Shown here: positions 1-6,526 of the stretch, piece after piece
How the letters are laid out: each line of letters begins with the position of its first letter
Position numbering within the stretch: position 1 is the stretch's first letter
Assembly: GCA_043780595.1 (NCBI GenBank)
Contig: JAYWCL010000181.1
Span: 1-20,447, forward strand
Direction of reading: 5' to 3'
Source: Limnoglobus sp043780595
GTDB lineage: Bacteria > Planctomycetota > Planctomycetia > Gemmatales > Gemmataceae
Length of the DNA stretch: 20,447 nt
Program-made: the position numbers and the translations under genes
Notes under the pieces: generated by a model
What the model was told of the DNA's origin: nothing
The model's database searches: none
What the model saw: only the letters and a program-made list of their open reading frames with translations

Positions 1-9
1 ACGAAAGGT

Positions 10-59
10 CCGAAAACGCTCCTCGACCCAGTCGCCCCAACGAGCCGAGCCGTGGAGAA
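10..59. repeat. Dispersed repeat, copy A
   Basis: Begins CCGAAAACGCTCC and continues through CAGTCGCCCCAACG. It aligns, with a few substitutions and single-base gaps, to the segment at 541-592. The shared skeleton is CCGAAAACGC, then CAGTCGCCC, then CAACG, then a GAG.CGT block. It is probably a dispersed family of this genome; only two members are visible. Confidence 0.6.
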
Positions 60-78
60 CGCGCTCGCGCATCAGTTA

Positions 79-168
79 CATAACGGGTTTCGTCGCCGAA
101 TTCCGTACTCTCAGCATAGTCCGCATAACGGGTTTCGTCGCCGACTTCCGTACTCTCAGCATAGTCCG
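79..168. repeat. 45-bp tandem duplication, two copies
   Basis: Copy 1 (79-123) and copy 2 (124-168) are identical except for one base (A versus C in the GCCGA[A/C]TTCC stretch). Each starts CATAACGGGTTTCGTCGCC and ends CAGCATAGTCCG. The period of 45 is a multiple of three and the plus-strand frame stays open through both copies (15 residues per unit), so it could be a remnant of a coding repeat. No gene around it can be supported. The near-identity suggests a recent duplication. Confidence 0.9.
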
Positions 169-539
169 CCGCACACACGTTCCCGGCCTGCAGGCTCGGC
201 TCCGCCGAAGAAGAGTGCCCCAGGAACGTAGTGCAGCCAGTCGCAGTCACATCGCGTAAGTCTTACGCCCGAAATGCGTTGCGATGATTATTGCGAGGTG
301 CGAATCTCGGTGGATTCTGACAAGTAGGGCATTTTCGCGATTGAAAAGCGTGCGGGGAAGTGGGTGCGTACCTTCGACGCGGTTCTCGGCGAACCTCGCG
401 ACGGTTGCGATCTTTCCTGACCCAGATAAAAGAAAATGGCATTCGGCGGGGGAGTCGGCAACAAGCACAGCCGTCCCAACGGGATCCCGACACGCACCGA
501 GACGAAGTCGTGTGGGTGCCAGGTCACCAAACGAGTGGG

Positions 540-592
540 CCGAAAACGCCCCCCAGCTCAGTCGCCCTCAACGGGTTGAGTCGTAACGACTC
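540..592. repeat. Dispersed repeat, copy B, ending in a hairpin
   Basis: This is the second member of the repeat seen at 10-59. It ends in a perfect 6-bp inverted repeat, GAGTCG (578-583) and CGACTC (587-592), separated by TAA. The hairpin has no following T-run, so I do not call it a terminator. Confidence 0.6.
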
Positions 593-735
593 GATCACCA
601 CTTACCTATCGAGCATCGCGCGATACGCTATGTATAAGATACAAAAAGTTCCTGTCACTGTGGGGCGGGGGCCTCCCCCGCGCAGCGGCTAATCAAGCGC
701 TACTCGGACGTTTGCGAAACGGCGGCAAAATTCAA

Positions 736-870
736 ATGATGGCCGTACAAGAGACCCAGACCGTGCTGGACATCTGCGCCGAAATGCGTGCGGACCCGAA
801 GCATGCGGAAATGGAAAAGGCGTTTGAAGAATACCGCAAGGTGGCCAACGCCGTGCCGGATGCGGATTGA
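736..870 (+). CDS. Small antitoxin-like protein upstream of a PIN toxin gene
   Basis: A 44-residue acidic protein starting MMAVQETQTVLDICAEMRAD and ending PDAD. Its stop (868-870) overlaps the start of the PIN-domain reading frame at 870 as TGATG, the usual arrangement of an antitoxin gene directly ahead of its toxin. No DNA-binding fold can be named from so short a sequence. The helical, charged middle (KHAEMEKAFEEYRK) would suit a toxin-wrapping segment. The frame is open upstream to a stop at 577-579, so a longer non-ATG start is possible. The paired ATG codons at 736 and 739 are the natural choice although no strong ribosome binding site precedes them. Identity as an antitoxin is inferred from position; because the toxin frame is broken, this copy may now be orphaned. 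Confidence 0.6.
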   Translation: MMAVQETQTVLDICAEMRADPKHAEMEKAFEEYRKVANAVPDAD

Positions 871-1302
871 TGGCAACATTTCTCCTCGATACCACTACGA
901 TCACCCATTTGCGAAACGGGCATGTGCAAGTGGTTGCAAATTACCTTCTGCACTCTGCAAGCCATTCCGGACACACGGTGGCGGTGGCCTCTGTCAACGT
1001 GGAAGAGGTGCTTGCGGGCAGGCCTGAATTACCTCAGTCGTGCGCGTATACACGCCGATGAGGTCGCTGGCTCACGGCATTTAACCCGAGACGTGCTGCT
1101 GCTGGCAAGCTTCCCTCTCATTGCCTTGACTGATGGCGTTGTTAATTGCTACGACACCCTTCGCCGCATGAAGCAGAATGTCGGGCGTAATGATTTGCGT
1201 TTGGCGGCTCTGGCGTTGGAGCTTAGCGCCATTGTGGTGACGGACAACGTGCGGGACTTCGCGAGAGTGCCGGGTTTGCAGTGGGTGGATTGGACGAAGT
1301 AG
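870..1302 (+). pseudogene. VapC-like PIN-domain toxin, frameshifted
   Basis: PIN-domain ribonucleases are the toxins of VapBC-type pairs and cleave RNA using clustered acidic residues and a metal. The first frame (from 870) gives MATFLLDTTTITHL, the usual PIN start with its first catalytic Asp, and runs to VNVEEVLAGR with the second acidic position. It then degenerates and stops at 1061. The matching C-terminal half is in the next frame: QNVGRNDLRLAALALELSA, VVTDNVRDF and RVPGLQWVDW, ending at 1302. The span is 433 bases, one more than a multiple of three, consistent with a single-base insertion near 1015-1030. The rejoined protein would be about 143 residues, normal for VapC. The first motif reads LLDTTTI where LLDTNTI is usual, which may be further decay. 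A sequencing error is the other explanation. Confidence 0.75.
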
Positions 1303-1447
1303 GATTACCTTCGGAGTGAAGAGTACGCAGGCTAAAGACATTACCTGGTTTGAACCGTTCCATCAAAACGCATCCGATTGCCTCGCTCAAGCTATATGCA
1401 CAAACCCGGATCGACAAGCAGTTGGACTCCGGGTGATTTGCAGGCTG

Positions 1448-1888
1448 TCATTGTTTACGCAATGTTTCTTCCCAGCCAGTTCCATATCCACGTCCGTTGC
1501 AATGAACCCGATAGAAAAGTATCGGCAGGTTGCGGCCAGCCAAGATAATTTCTCGCAGAGTCAGCAAGACGTTGGAATCCTCGCAAGTCGTGACCGACAG
1601 CACCCACCATCTATTGGACATACCGGCATCGGGCGAATCGCTATCTAAACGTAGGACTTTTCCCGTCTCGTCGTAGTGCCATAGACCGACATCGCAACGT
1701 TCAAAATCCGGCGTAGTTCGTACGGCTCGTTCGTAACGGCCATTGTTGTCGAGGAACAGGTGGAAATCCAAACGACTGCCCATACTGCCATAGTGGGACG
1801 CCATCCAGTCGCCGACCATATGAGTACTCCCAAGCGAAGTGAAGCTGGGCTTTCTATGAATTTCAGCGACATCATGTCCCGGTTTCAA
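1448..1888 (-). CDS. Hypothetical protein, lipocalin-like pattern
   Basis: 146 residues from a TTG at 1888 whose first bases overlap the stop of the upstream gene (1885-1887), suggesting coupled translation. An ATG at 1819 (MVGDWMASHYGSMGS) is the alternative start and lies at the beginning of the conserved-looking part. That part has the pattern GDW, then FHLFLDNNGRYER, then VGLWHYDETGKVLRL, then WWVLSV. This recalls small beta-barrel proteins that measure out a GxW, an nGxY and a GxW-like strand. I cannot assign a family or activity. There is no signal peptide or membrane segment. It is the last of three minus-strand genes (2608 to 1448) that could share a transcript. Confidence 0.6.
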   Translation of the reverse strand: MKPGHDVAEIHRKPSFTSLGSTHMVGDWMASHYGSMGSRLDFHLFLDNNGRYERAVRTTPDFERCDVGLWHYDETGKVLRLDSDSPDAGMSNRWWVLSVTTCEDSNVLLTLREIILAGRNLPILFYRVHCNGRGYGTGWEETLRKQ

Positions 1889-2274
1889 TTACAGCAACAC
1901 CGCCAAAAGGCATGCCAACCCACTCGCCCGCCACACACTCGCGGACCAGTAACCGACGCCTGAAGAAAGACGTTCGGCACGACTTGCACAGAGGCGGACT
2001 CGCGCGAGAATCGCCGATAGAAACCGAACGCGCTGTGGTTAAGCGCGATGTATGGGCCGAACAATATCCAGCCCCAAATGGATCGGCGACCGCTCGGTTG
2101 CTTCATCAACAAACCCGGCCCCGCTCCGGCGTAGGCGACCGCAAGCAACAAAAACGAAAAGGCCGCGTACAGGAACGCGACGCCGAACCCACCCGCGATC
2201 TCGCTGGCCGCATGGGCCGAGACCACGCAGCCGATGGCAAGTACGAGGAACGTGAGACTGTGTTTGCGAGACAT
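1885..2274 (-). CDS. Membrane protein resembling the N-terminal part of a dual-specificity phosphatase
   Basis: 129 residues. An N-terminal hydrophobic segment (about residues 7-25) is followed by a second (about 29-50). Then comes a basic, GPGLL-KxPxGRRS-like stretch and a hydrophobic turn WGWILFGPYIAL, then YRRFSRES and VVPNVFL. From memory, planctomycete membrane-anchored dual-specificity phosphatases begin this way and continue with a catalytic HCxxGxxR domain. Here the protein ends about 25 residues after VVPNVFL, so no catalytic domain is present. Reading one frame over after VVPNVF gives RRRLLVREC and then MPFGGVAVIETGT, so a frameshift near 1975-1985 may have changed the end. Function is unknown; a truncated, non-catalytic relict is the best guess. 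The stop overlaps the TTG start of the next gene. Confidence 0.55.
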   Translation of the reverse strand: MSRKHSLTFLVLAIGCVVSAHAASEIAGGFGVAFLYAAFSFLLLAVAYAGAGPGLLMKQPSGRRSIWGWILFGPYIALNHSAFGFYRRFSRESASVQVVPNVFLQASVTGPRVCGGRVGWHAFWRCCCN

Positions 2275-2335
2275 GATCGAAACTATCCGGTTTCTCAGTC
2301 GAATGCCAAGTCATTCCGCGTCGAGGGCTGCGAAT

Positions 2336-2608
2336 TTACTCCCTCGGTTCGAGTGGCAGACCTCGTTCTCGAGCCAGTTGCTCGAGGAAATCTCTCGCCT
2401 CAGTTCCGCGACCGGCTTGCATGTCCTCGATCGATTCCCGCAACAACGCGGCTTCCTTTTCGCGGTCGTACGGAGCCATCGGGTGCGGGTAGTCGAAGTC
2501 GTCTTCAAAGTCCGCTTGTGGCCACAGAGCGACGCGCGTGCCGTCTGGCAGTTCGGTCGGCGCGTCGAGGTGGACTTGCCCATTCACAATCGTGCCACTC
2601 AGTTTCAT
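2336..2608 (-). CDS. Small conserved-type protein, possible antitoxin
   Basis: 90 residues beginning MKLSGTIVNGQVHLDAP and continuing TELPDGTRVALWP. This start (short beta strands with NGxVxLDxPxxLPxGTxV) is the pattern of small DUF104/AbrB-like prokaryotic proteins often found as antitoxin partners. The second half is strongly charged and helical (DREKEAALLRESIEDMQAGR), ending in LEPRE. No toxin gene is recognised beside it: the downstream neighbour, 61 bases away, is a membrane protein. The start is the only Met before the conserved strand. It sits behind a purine-rich AGAGAA about 12 bases upstream, a weak ribosome binding site. Role inferred from pattern only. Confidence 0.6.
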   Translation of the reverse strand: MKLSGTIVNGQVHLDAPTELPDGTRVALWPQADFEDDFDYPHPMAPYDREKEAALLRESIEDMQAGRGTEARDFLEQLARERGLPLEPRE

Positions 2609-2740
2609 GATCGCGGTTCTCTTGGGTTGTTGAGATTCTAACAGGTCGTTCCGCAGATCGGGATGTCGGAAATTGCGATTTCACTTGCACCCATACGATT
2701 CCCAATAGTCAAAAAATCGCAGACGATTCGACGTAAGTCG

Positions 2741-2773
2741 ACTTTTGCATCGTGCGCAAAGTGACGCAAAAGT
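2741..2773. repeat. Stem-loop with 8-bp arms
   Basis: ACTTTTGC (2741-2748) and GCAAAAGT (2766-2773) are perfect inverted repeats with a 17-base loop. There is no T-run directly after either arm. The arms lie upstream of the small gene starting at 2608, so an operator or RNA structure is possible. Nothing decides between these. Confidence 0.45.
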
Positions 2774-2777
2774 GTCT

Positions 2778-2864
2778 CATCCGGTCGCATTTCGGTCTCA
2801 TCCGGTCGATTTTCGGTCAATGTTGGTCGATTTTATGACGGGTCCGGTCGATTTTTGGTCGGTA
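2778..2864. repeat. Degenerate tandem array of about 21-bp CCGGTCGATTTT units
   Basis: Four units: 2778-2798 and 2799-2819 are 21 bp and differ at very few positions (CATCCGGTCG then ATTTCGGTCT or TTTTCGGTCA). A diverged third unit (2820-2843) carries TTGGTCGATTTTATGACGG, and the fourth (2844-2864) reads CCGGTCGATTTTTGGTCGG. The core GGTCGATTTT recurs in units 2-4. It could be a set of protein-binding iterons upstream of the gene at 2608 or simple repeat expansion. It is not a CRISPR array because there are no spacers. Confidence 0.75.
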
Positions 2865-3015
2865 TATTCGGCTTATGCGTTATCGATGACACTCAGCGCA
2901 AACCACGACAGGATTGCAGGATAACGCAAAACGGCCCGAAACCGATCCGCGATTTGCGATCAAAAAGTGTCATTCTGGGTCGCAAAAACACCCGAAAAAC
3001 GGTTTTTGAGCTTCT

Positions 3016-4170
3016 CTAATTCCGACTTACGTCGATTCGGACCGCGAGATAATCCATCGCCGTGGCTTCGGCACAACGTTCCCAGGAGAAGGCTTGCGAA
3101 CGCAACCGGGCACGTGCGACGAGCGTTTGGCGATACATTTCATCGGTTGCGATACATCGCAACAACCCGACGAGTTCGGTCGTCGACTTCAGCGAGAACG
3201 TCTCGCCGCCATTGCCGAGGACTTCGGGTAAGCAGGTGGCCCGCGCCGCGAGAACGGGACAACCGCACGCCATCGCTTCGCAGAGTTGCAGGCCGAAACC
3301 TTCGTATTCGCTCGGGTACACGAACGCGAGTGCCTCGGCATACAACGCGGGCAGATCGGCTTCGTCGACCCAACCGATGAGGCGAAGTCGGTCGGCGATA
3401 CCGAGTGCCGCCGCCATTGCTTGCAACTCCGCACGGCGATTCTCGTTGCCACCGGCTAACACGAGGTGCAAGTTCGAGCACGACGCTTCCGCAAACGCCC
3501 GCAACAGGAACGGGATGTTCTTCCGCTGTTCCCAACCGCCGACGTAAAAGAGGTATCGGGCCGGTAGCGAATGGCGTTGTCGCACATCGTGCCGAGTCTC
3601 GGGTGGAATCGTTTCGTGAAAGTGCGGGTCGGCGGCTTCGTATGTGACGTCGATGCGGCGAGCAGGTATGCGAAGGTACTTCACGATGTCCGATTTCGCG
3701 TGCTGCGTGACGGTGATGATGCGATCCGCCCGCGTTCGAGCCGCCCAATGGTATGCGGTGGAAATCAAACTCTTCGGCTTCACCCGGTCGTACCACGCGG
3801 CTTGTCGGCCGTAGTAAATCGGGTCGATCGCATCGTGGAGCGTCAGCACCATCGGGCACGGTGCCGACCACGGCAGACCGAAGTTGAACGTCGAATGCAA
3901 GAGGTCCAAGCGAAGCGAACGGCACTGCTGCGGCAGCCAGAACTGTTCCCATTTCCAGTTGCGCATCGGCGGTGCGATATGGACTTCGTAACTGCCAGTC
4001 GGGAAGCGTTCGAGGTGGCTCGGGTGAATCGGGCGTGGGGCGAGTAGCACCGGTCGCACGCCGAACTGCGGCAACTGCGCGAGCAGGTTCACGGTGTAGC
4101 GGTTCCAGCCGCGCAGGCTCGGATCGGACAACAGCCTGGCATTGAAACCGACTCGGAGTGGCGTCGCCAT
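3016..4170 (-). CDS. GT4-family glycosyltransferase (last gene of the operon)
   Basis: 384 residues, normal for a two-Rossmann-domain GT-B enzyme that moves a sugar from a nucleotide-sugar onto a glycan acceptor at the inner face of the membrane. The N-terminal domain has GWNRYTVNLLAQL (about 21-33) and LHSTFNFGLPW (91-101). The C-terminal donor domain has YVGGWEQRKNIPFLL (209-223), with the conserved Arg/Lys pair, and the retaining-GT4 signature E290-GFGLQLC-E298 followed by AMACGCPVL. In layout it resembles mannosyl- or rhamnosyltransferases that act after LxSTxFxxP motifs, but the sugar cannot be read from sequence. Its ATG (4168-4170) shares one base with the stop of the upstream gene (TGATG), so translation is probably coupled. 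It ends the ten-gene operon. Confidence 0.9.
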   Translation of the reverse strand: MATPLRVGFNARLLSDPSLRGWNRYTVNLLAQLPQFGVRPVLLAPRPIHPSHLERFPTGSYEVHIAPPMRNWKWEQFWLPQQCRSLRLDLLHSTFNFGLPWSAPCPMVLTLHDAIDPIYYGRQAAWYDRVKPKSLISTAYHWAARTRADRIITVTQHAKSDIVKYLRIPARRIDVTYEAADPHFHETIPPETRHDVRQRHSLPARYLFYVGGWEQRKNIPFLLRAFAEASCSNLHLVLAGGNENRRAELQAMAAALGIADRLRLIGWVDEADLPALYAEALAFVYPSEYEGFGLQLCEAMACGCPVLAARATCLPEVLGNGGETFSLKSTTELVGLLRCIATDEMYRQTLVARARLRSQAFSWERCAEATAMDYLAVRIDVSRN

Positions 4171-5537
4171 CAGCGGGTGTTCCTCGCAACGATGACGATT
4201 TCGCCTTCAAAATCGAGTCCTTCAACGTTCGCGTCGAGGAACACCGGCGGGCTGGACAGCTTGTAGTACAACTGCACCGCATGATAGTGCTCGCGTTTGC
4301 CGATGTAGACCGTGCAGCGAGTGCGAATGCCATCGAGGAATTTTGGCTCGTCGAAGTCGCGTAAGTAAAGTGCCGTGGGAACGACGAATTCGACGCGACG
4401 CGCATCGGCGAGCATGGGCTTTGCCGCAACCAGAACGAACGGCGGCCCAAGGCATATCGCTTCCCCCGGTCGTGAATGCGAAACGACGAACGCCTCGGCA
4501 GCGGTTTGATTGGTGGGCAATCGCGGTAAGTTCGGCAAGAGTTTCACGAACACGATGGCATTGACGATGCCGAGAATCGCGATCAGTCGAATGAGGTTCC
4601 GCGACTTCGCAAAGTTCAAACAGACCGGCCCCAACCCGACGAGGAAGTAGGCCAGGTAAAACATGTAACCGCCGAAATCCATCGCGAGTACGACGAGCAA
4701 CAGGACGATCACACGTCGTGGCACATTGCGTTGTTTCACGGCGATTGCTGCGCTGACGATGACCGCGAGCATGATCGCCATGCTCGGCAGTGCGTACTTC
4801 CAGGTGGCGAACTGCATCCATCCGGAGAGCGCGGAAAAGTTTCGCGATGTCAGGTGCGGATAGAACTGCGTTTGAAACGAATGCGGTTCCAGATACCAAG
4901 CCGCACACCCCGCAACACCGAGCGCGAACAAGACGAACCCGAACGTGTTTCGTCGCCACTCGCGATAGCACATTGCCGTTTCCGCGAGCACCCAGACGAC
5001 CGACGCGGGCAACAGCGCCGGGTGAATTAGCGGCATGACACCGGCCAAACACCACTGCCAGGCACGGGCGCGTTCGTACGGCCAAAACAACAGCGCGATC
5101 GCCAGCGGCGCGATCACGGTAAATCGCTGGTTCACGAACTCCGTCTGATAGGCACGCACCGACAGGAAGCTTATCGCCAAGAGAAAACAAAGAGACCACG
5201 GTTGCTTCAGTAACCGTCGAACGACAACTGCAAATCCCACACCGGTGATAAGTGACAGCAGAGTGACGCCGGCGAGGTAACTGCCGTGACTGATACCAAA
5301 GAGTGCGAAAAATGGTAGCGGCCCCACGCCCATGAGCGGCGAGTTGAATCGCCAGTATCGGTCGAGTTCGTACTGCGTGCCGAGTTGCGGAAGTGCGAAC
5401 GTTCCGCGTTCGAGCCAGTTCGCGGGGGCGAGTGCATAGGCGACGAAATCGCCACCGAGGCTGCGCAGAAACACCGGGGCGAGCAGGAACGCAAGTGCGA
5501 AAATCGCAATGGGGAGCATACGAAGAAGCGACATCAT
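4170..5537 (-). CDS. Polytopic membrane protein, probable GT-C-type glycosyltransferase
   Basis: 455 residues with about ten hydrophobic segments. The first helix (residues 8-24, LPIAIFALAFLLAPVF) is followed by RSLGGDFVAY. An acidic residue in this first outer loop is where GT-C enzymes, which use polyprenyl-phosphate sugars at the outer face, keep their catalytic Asp/Glu. The last 90 or so residues form a soluble domain (AICLGPPFVL, DGIRTRCTVYIGKREHYH), as in many planctomycete ArnT/PMT-like proteins. I chose the ATG at 5537 because it overlaps the stop of the epimerase gene as ATGA; a longer frame to 5603 would lie inside the epimerase gene. The downstream GT4 gene begins in its stop codon. 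An alternative is a non-catalytic membrane protein; the family assignment rests on topology and gene context. Confidence 0.75.
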   Translation of the reverse strand: MMSLLRMLPIAIFALAFLLAPVFLRSLGGDFVAYALAPANWLERGTFALPQLGTQYELDRYWRFNSPLMGVGPLPFFALFGISHGSYLAGVTLLSLITGVGFAVVVRRLLKQPWSLCFLLAISFLSVRAYQTEFVNQRFTVIAPLAIALLFWPYERARAWQWCLAGVMPLIHPALLPASVVWVLAETAMCYREWRRNTFGFVLFALGVAGCAAWYLEPHSFQTQFYPHLTSRNFSALSGWMQFATWKYALPSMAIMLAVIVSAAIAVKQRNVPRRVIVLLLVVLAMDFGGYMFYLAYFLVGLGPVCLNFAKSRNLIRLIAILGIVNAIVFVKLLPNLPRLPTNQTAAEAFVVSHSRPGEAICLGPPFVLVAAKPMLADARRVEFVVPTALYLRDFDEPKFLDGIRTRCTVYIGKREHYHAVQLYYKLSSPPVFLDANVEGLDFEGEIVIVARNTR

Positions 5538-6526
5538 CCGATCAGGCCCTCTGCCGTCAGGAGTTCGACCAACGTCGCGCGCAGATCGGGTTTCGGCGAC
5601 CAACCGATGAGTTCCTGAAGTTTCGTCACATTCGCTTGCAAGTGAGGTCGTTCGGTGGGCCGCACCTTCGCCAGGTCGGTTTCGATGCGAAGTGGCGTGC
5701 CGCGAATCTCACCGATCGTGTCGAGCACTTCTTGCATCGAACGGGCAGTACCCGTGGCCACATTCGCCGTCGTCAGGCCCGGCGTTGCAGCATCGAGCAT
5801 GGCAATGATTGCCCGCGCGGCTTCGGCAATTGGCACCAGATCGCGCCGGGGCCAGAGGCTACCGAGCCGCAACACCGCTTCGGGGTTGGCCTGCAATTGC
5901 CCGATGATTTCCGGGAGGATGTGCGGATTCGTTTCGCGCGGGCCGATCAGGTTGAAGAGCCGACCGACGACGAAGCGAGCATCGGGCCGGTTGCGCGATT
6001 CGAGTGCGAGGAGTTGCTCGCCGATCCATTTCGACAACCCGTAGATGTTGAACGGCGCGATCTCGGACTCGGTTTCGTGGTGCGGTCGTTCGGAGGCCGC
6101 GTAAACATCGCCAGTGCTGGCGAACCAGAACCGATTCGTATCGGCGGCGCGGGCCGCCGATAGAACGCACTGCGTTCCGTAAACGTTGAGGTGGACCGTG
6201 CGTGCCGGATTCGCCACGCATGCCGGTATGAAGTGCAGCGCCGCCAAGTGGATCACCGCTTCGGGGCGATGCGTAACGAAGAGATCGGCGAGCGCAGCGG
6301 GTTCGCAGATGTCTCGTTTCGCAAAGGTCAATTGCGGGTTCCCACAGTGAGGGGCCAAATGCGATTCGCGCCCCGTGGAGAGATCGTCGATTGCAAGAAC
6401 GGGTGTGCCGCGTGCGAGGAGTTGCTCGACGACGTACGAACCCAAGTAGCCAGCGGCCCCCGTGATGGCCCAACAACGAGCGGTCGAAGCAGTCATGACA
6501 CGACTCCCATTCGCGTGAAAAATCAT
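5534..6526 (-). CDS. NAD-dependent sugar-nucleotide epimerase/dehydratase (extended SDR)
   Basis: 330 residues. The Rossmann fold begins WAITGAAGYLGSYVVEQLLA with the nucleotide-binding GxxGxxG at 23-29 and acidic DD at 47-48 for the adenosine ribose. Catalytic residues are visible: S137-T138 in the WFASTGDVY strand and Y162-x3-K166 (YGLSK). The mid-part has GRLFNLIGPRETNPHILPEI, typical of UDP-glucose 4-epimerase/GalE-like and dTDP-sugar enzymes, and IGWSPK near the end. It should supply an activated sugar (epimer or keto-intermediate) to the neighbouring transferases; the exact substrate is open. The ATG at 6526 overlaps the upstream stop as ATGA. An ATG at 6496, ten codons in and preceded by GGGAG, is a reasonable alternative start. 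Confidence 0.9.
   Translation of the reverse strand: MIFHANGSRVMTASTARCWAITGAAGYLGSYVVEQLLARGTPVLAIDDLSTGRESHLAPHCGNPQLTFAKRDICEPAALADLFVTHRPEAVIHLAALHFIPACVANPARTVHLNVYGTQCVLSAARAADTNRFWFASTGDVYAASERPHHETESEIAPFNIYGLSKWIGEQLLALESRNRPDARFVVGRLFNLIGPRETNPHILPEIIGQLQANPEAVLRLGSLWPRRDLVPIAEAARAIIAMLDAATPGLTTANVATGTARSMQEVLDTIGEIRGTPLRIETDLAKVRPTERPHLQANVTKLQELIGWSPKPDLRATLVELLTAEGLIG

Larger units (their letters stand above)
1..735. other. Gene-poor left flank, no confident CDS
   Basis: I see no convincing gene here. Open frames of 73-110 codons occur on both strands, but they overlap one another, lack ribosome binding sites and match no family I recognise. What the stretch does hold is repeats: a 45-bp tandem duplication (79-168), two related dispersed repeats near 10 and 540, a perfect small hairpin at 578-592 and a GC-rich palindrome near 661-680. 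The segment may be decayed coding sequence or intergenic repeat DNA. Confidence 0.5.
2609..3015. other. Repeat-rich spacer between the small genes and the glycan operon
   Basis: No gene. The stretch contains a 13-bp inverted repeat with its partner inside the 3' end of the last glycosyltransferase gene, an 8-bp stem-loop (2741-2773) and a degenerate GGTCGATTTT array (2778-2864). Any promoter for the minus-strand gene starting at 2608 should lie in its left part, and the 3' end of the operon transcript in its right part. I see no textbook terminator: the sequence just after the last operon stop has A- and T-runs (AAAAACGGTTTTTG) but no usable loop. Confidence 0.5.

Noticed and set aside
79..168. 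Possible CRISPR repeats
   Set aside because: Only two directly adjoining copies with no spacers; it is a simple tandem duplication.
247..468. A 73-residue minus-strand open frame in the left flank
   Set aside because: No ribosome binding site, no family resemblance, and competing frames on the other strand are equally open.
1912..2610. A 232-residue plus-strand open frame
   Set aside because: It is antisense to two more plausible minus-strand genes and is Arg-rich and motif-free.
3140..4450. A 436-residue minus-strand open frame
   Set aside because: It overlaps the GT4 gene and the membrane-protein gene in another frame, is rich in Arg/Ser/Pro without motifs, and is a typical shadow frame of GC-rich DNA.
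5393..6163. A 256-residue plus-strand open frame
   Set aside because: It lies antisense to the epimerase gene, whose catalytic and nucleotide-binding motifs are clear; the antisense product has no recognisable domain.
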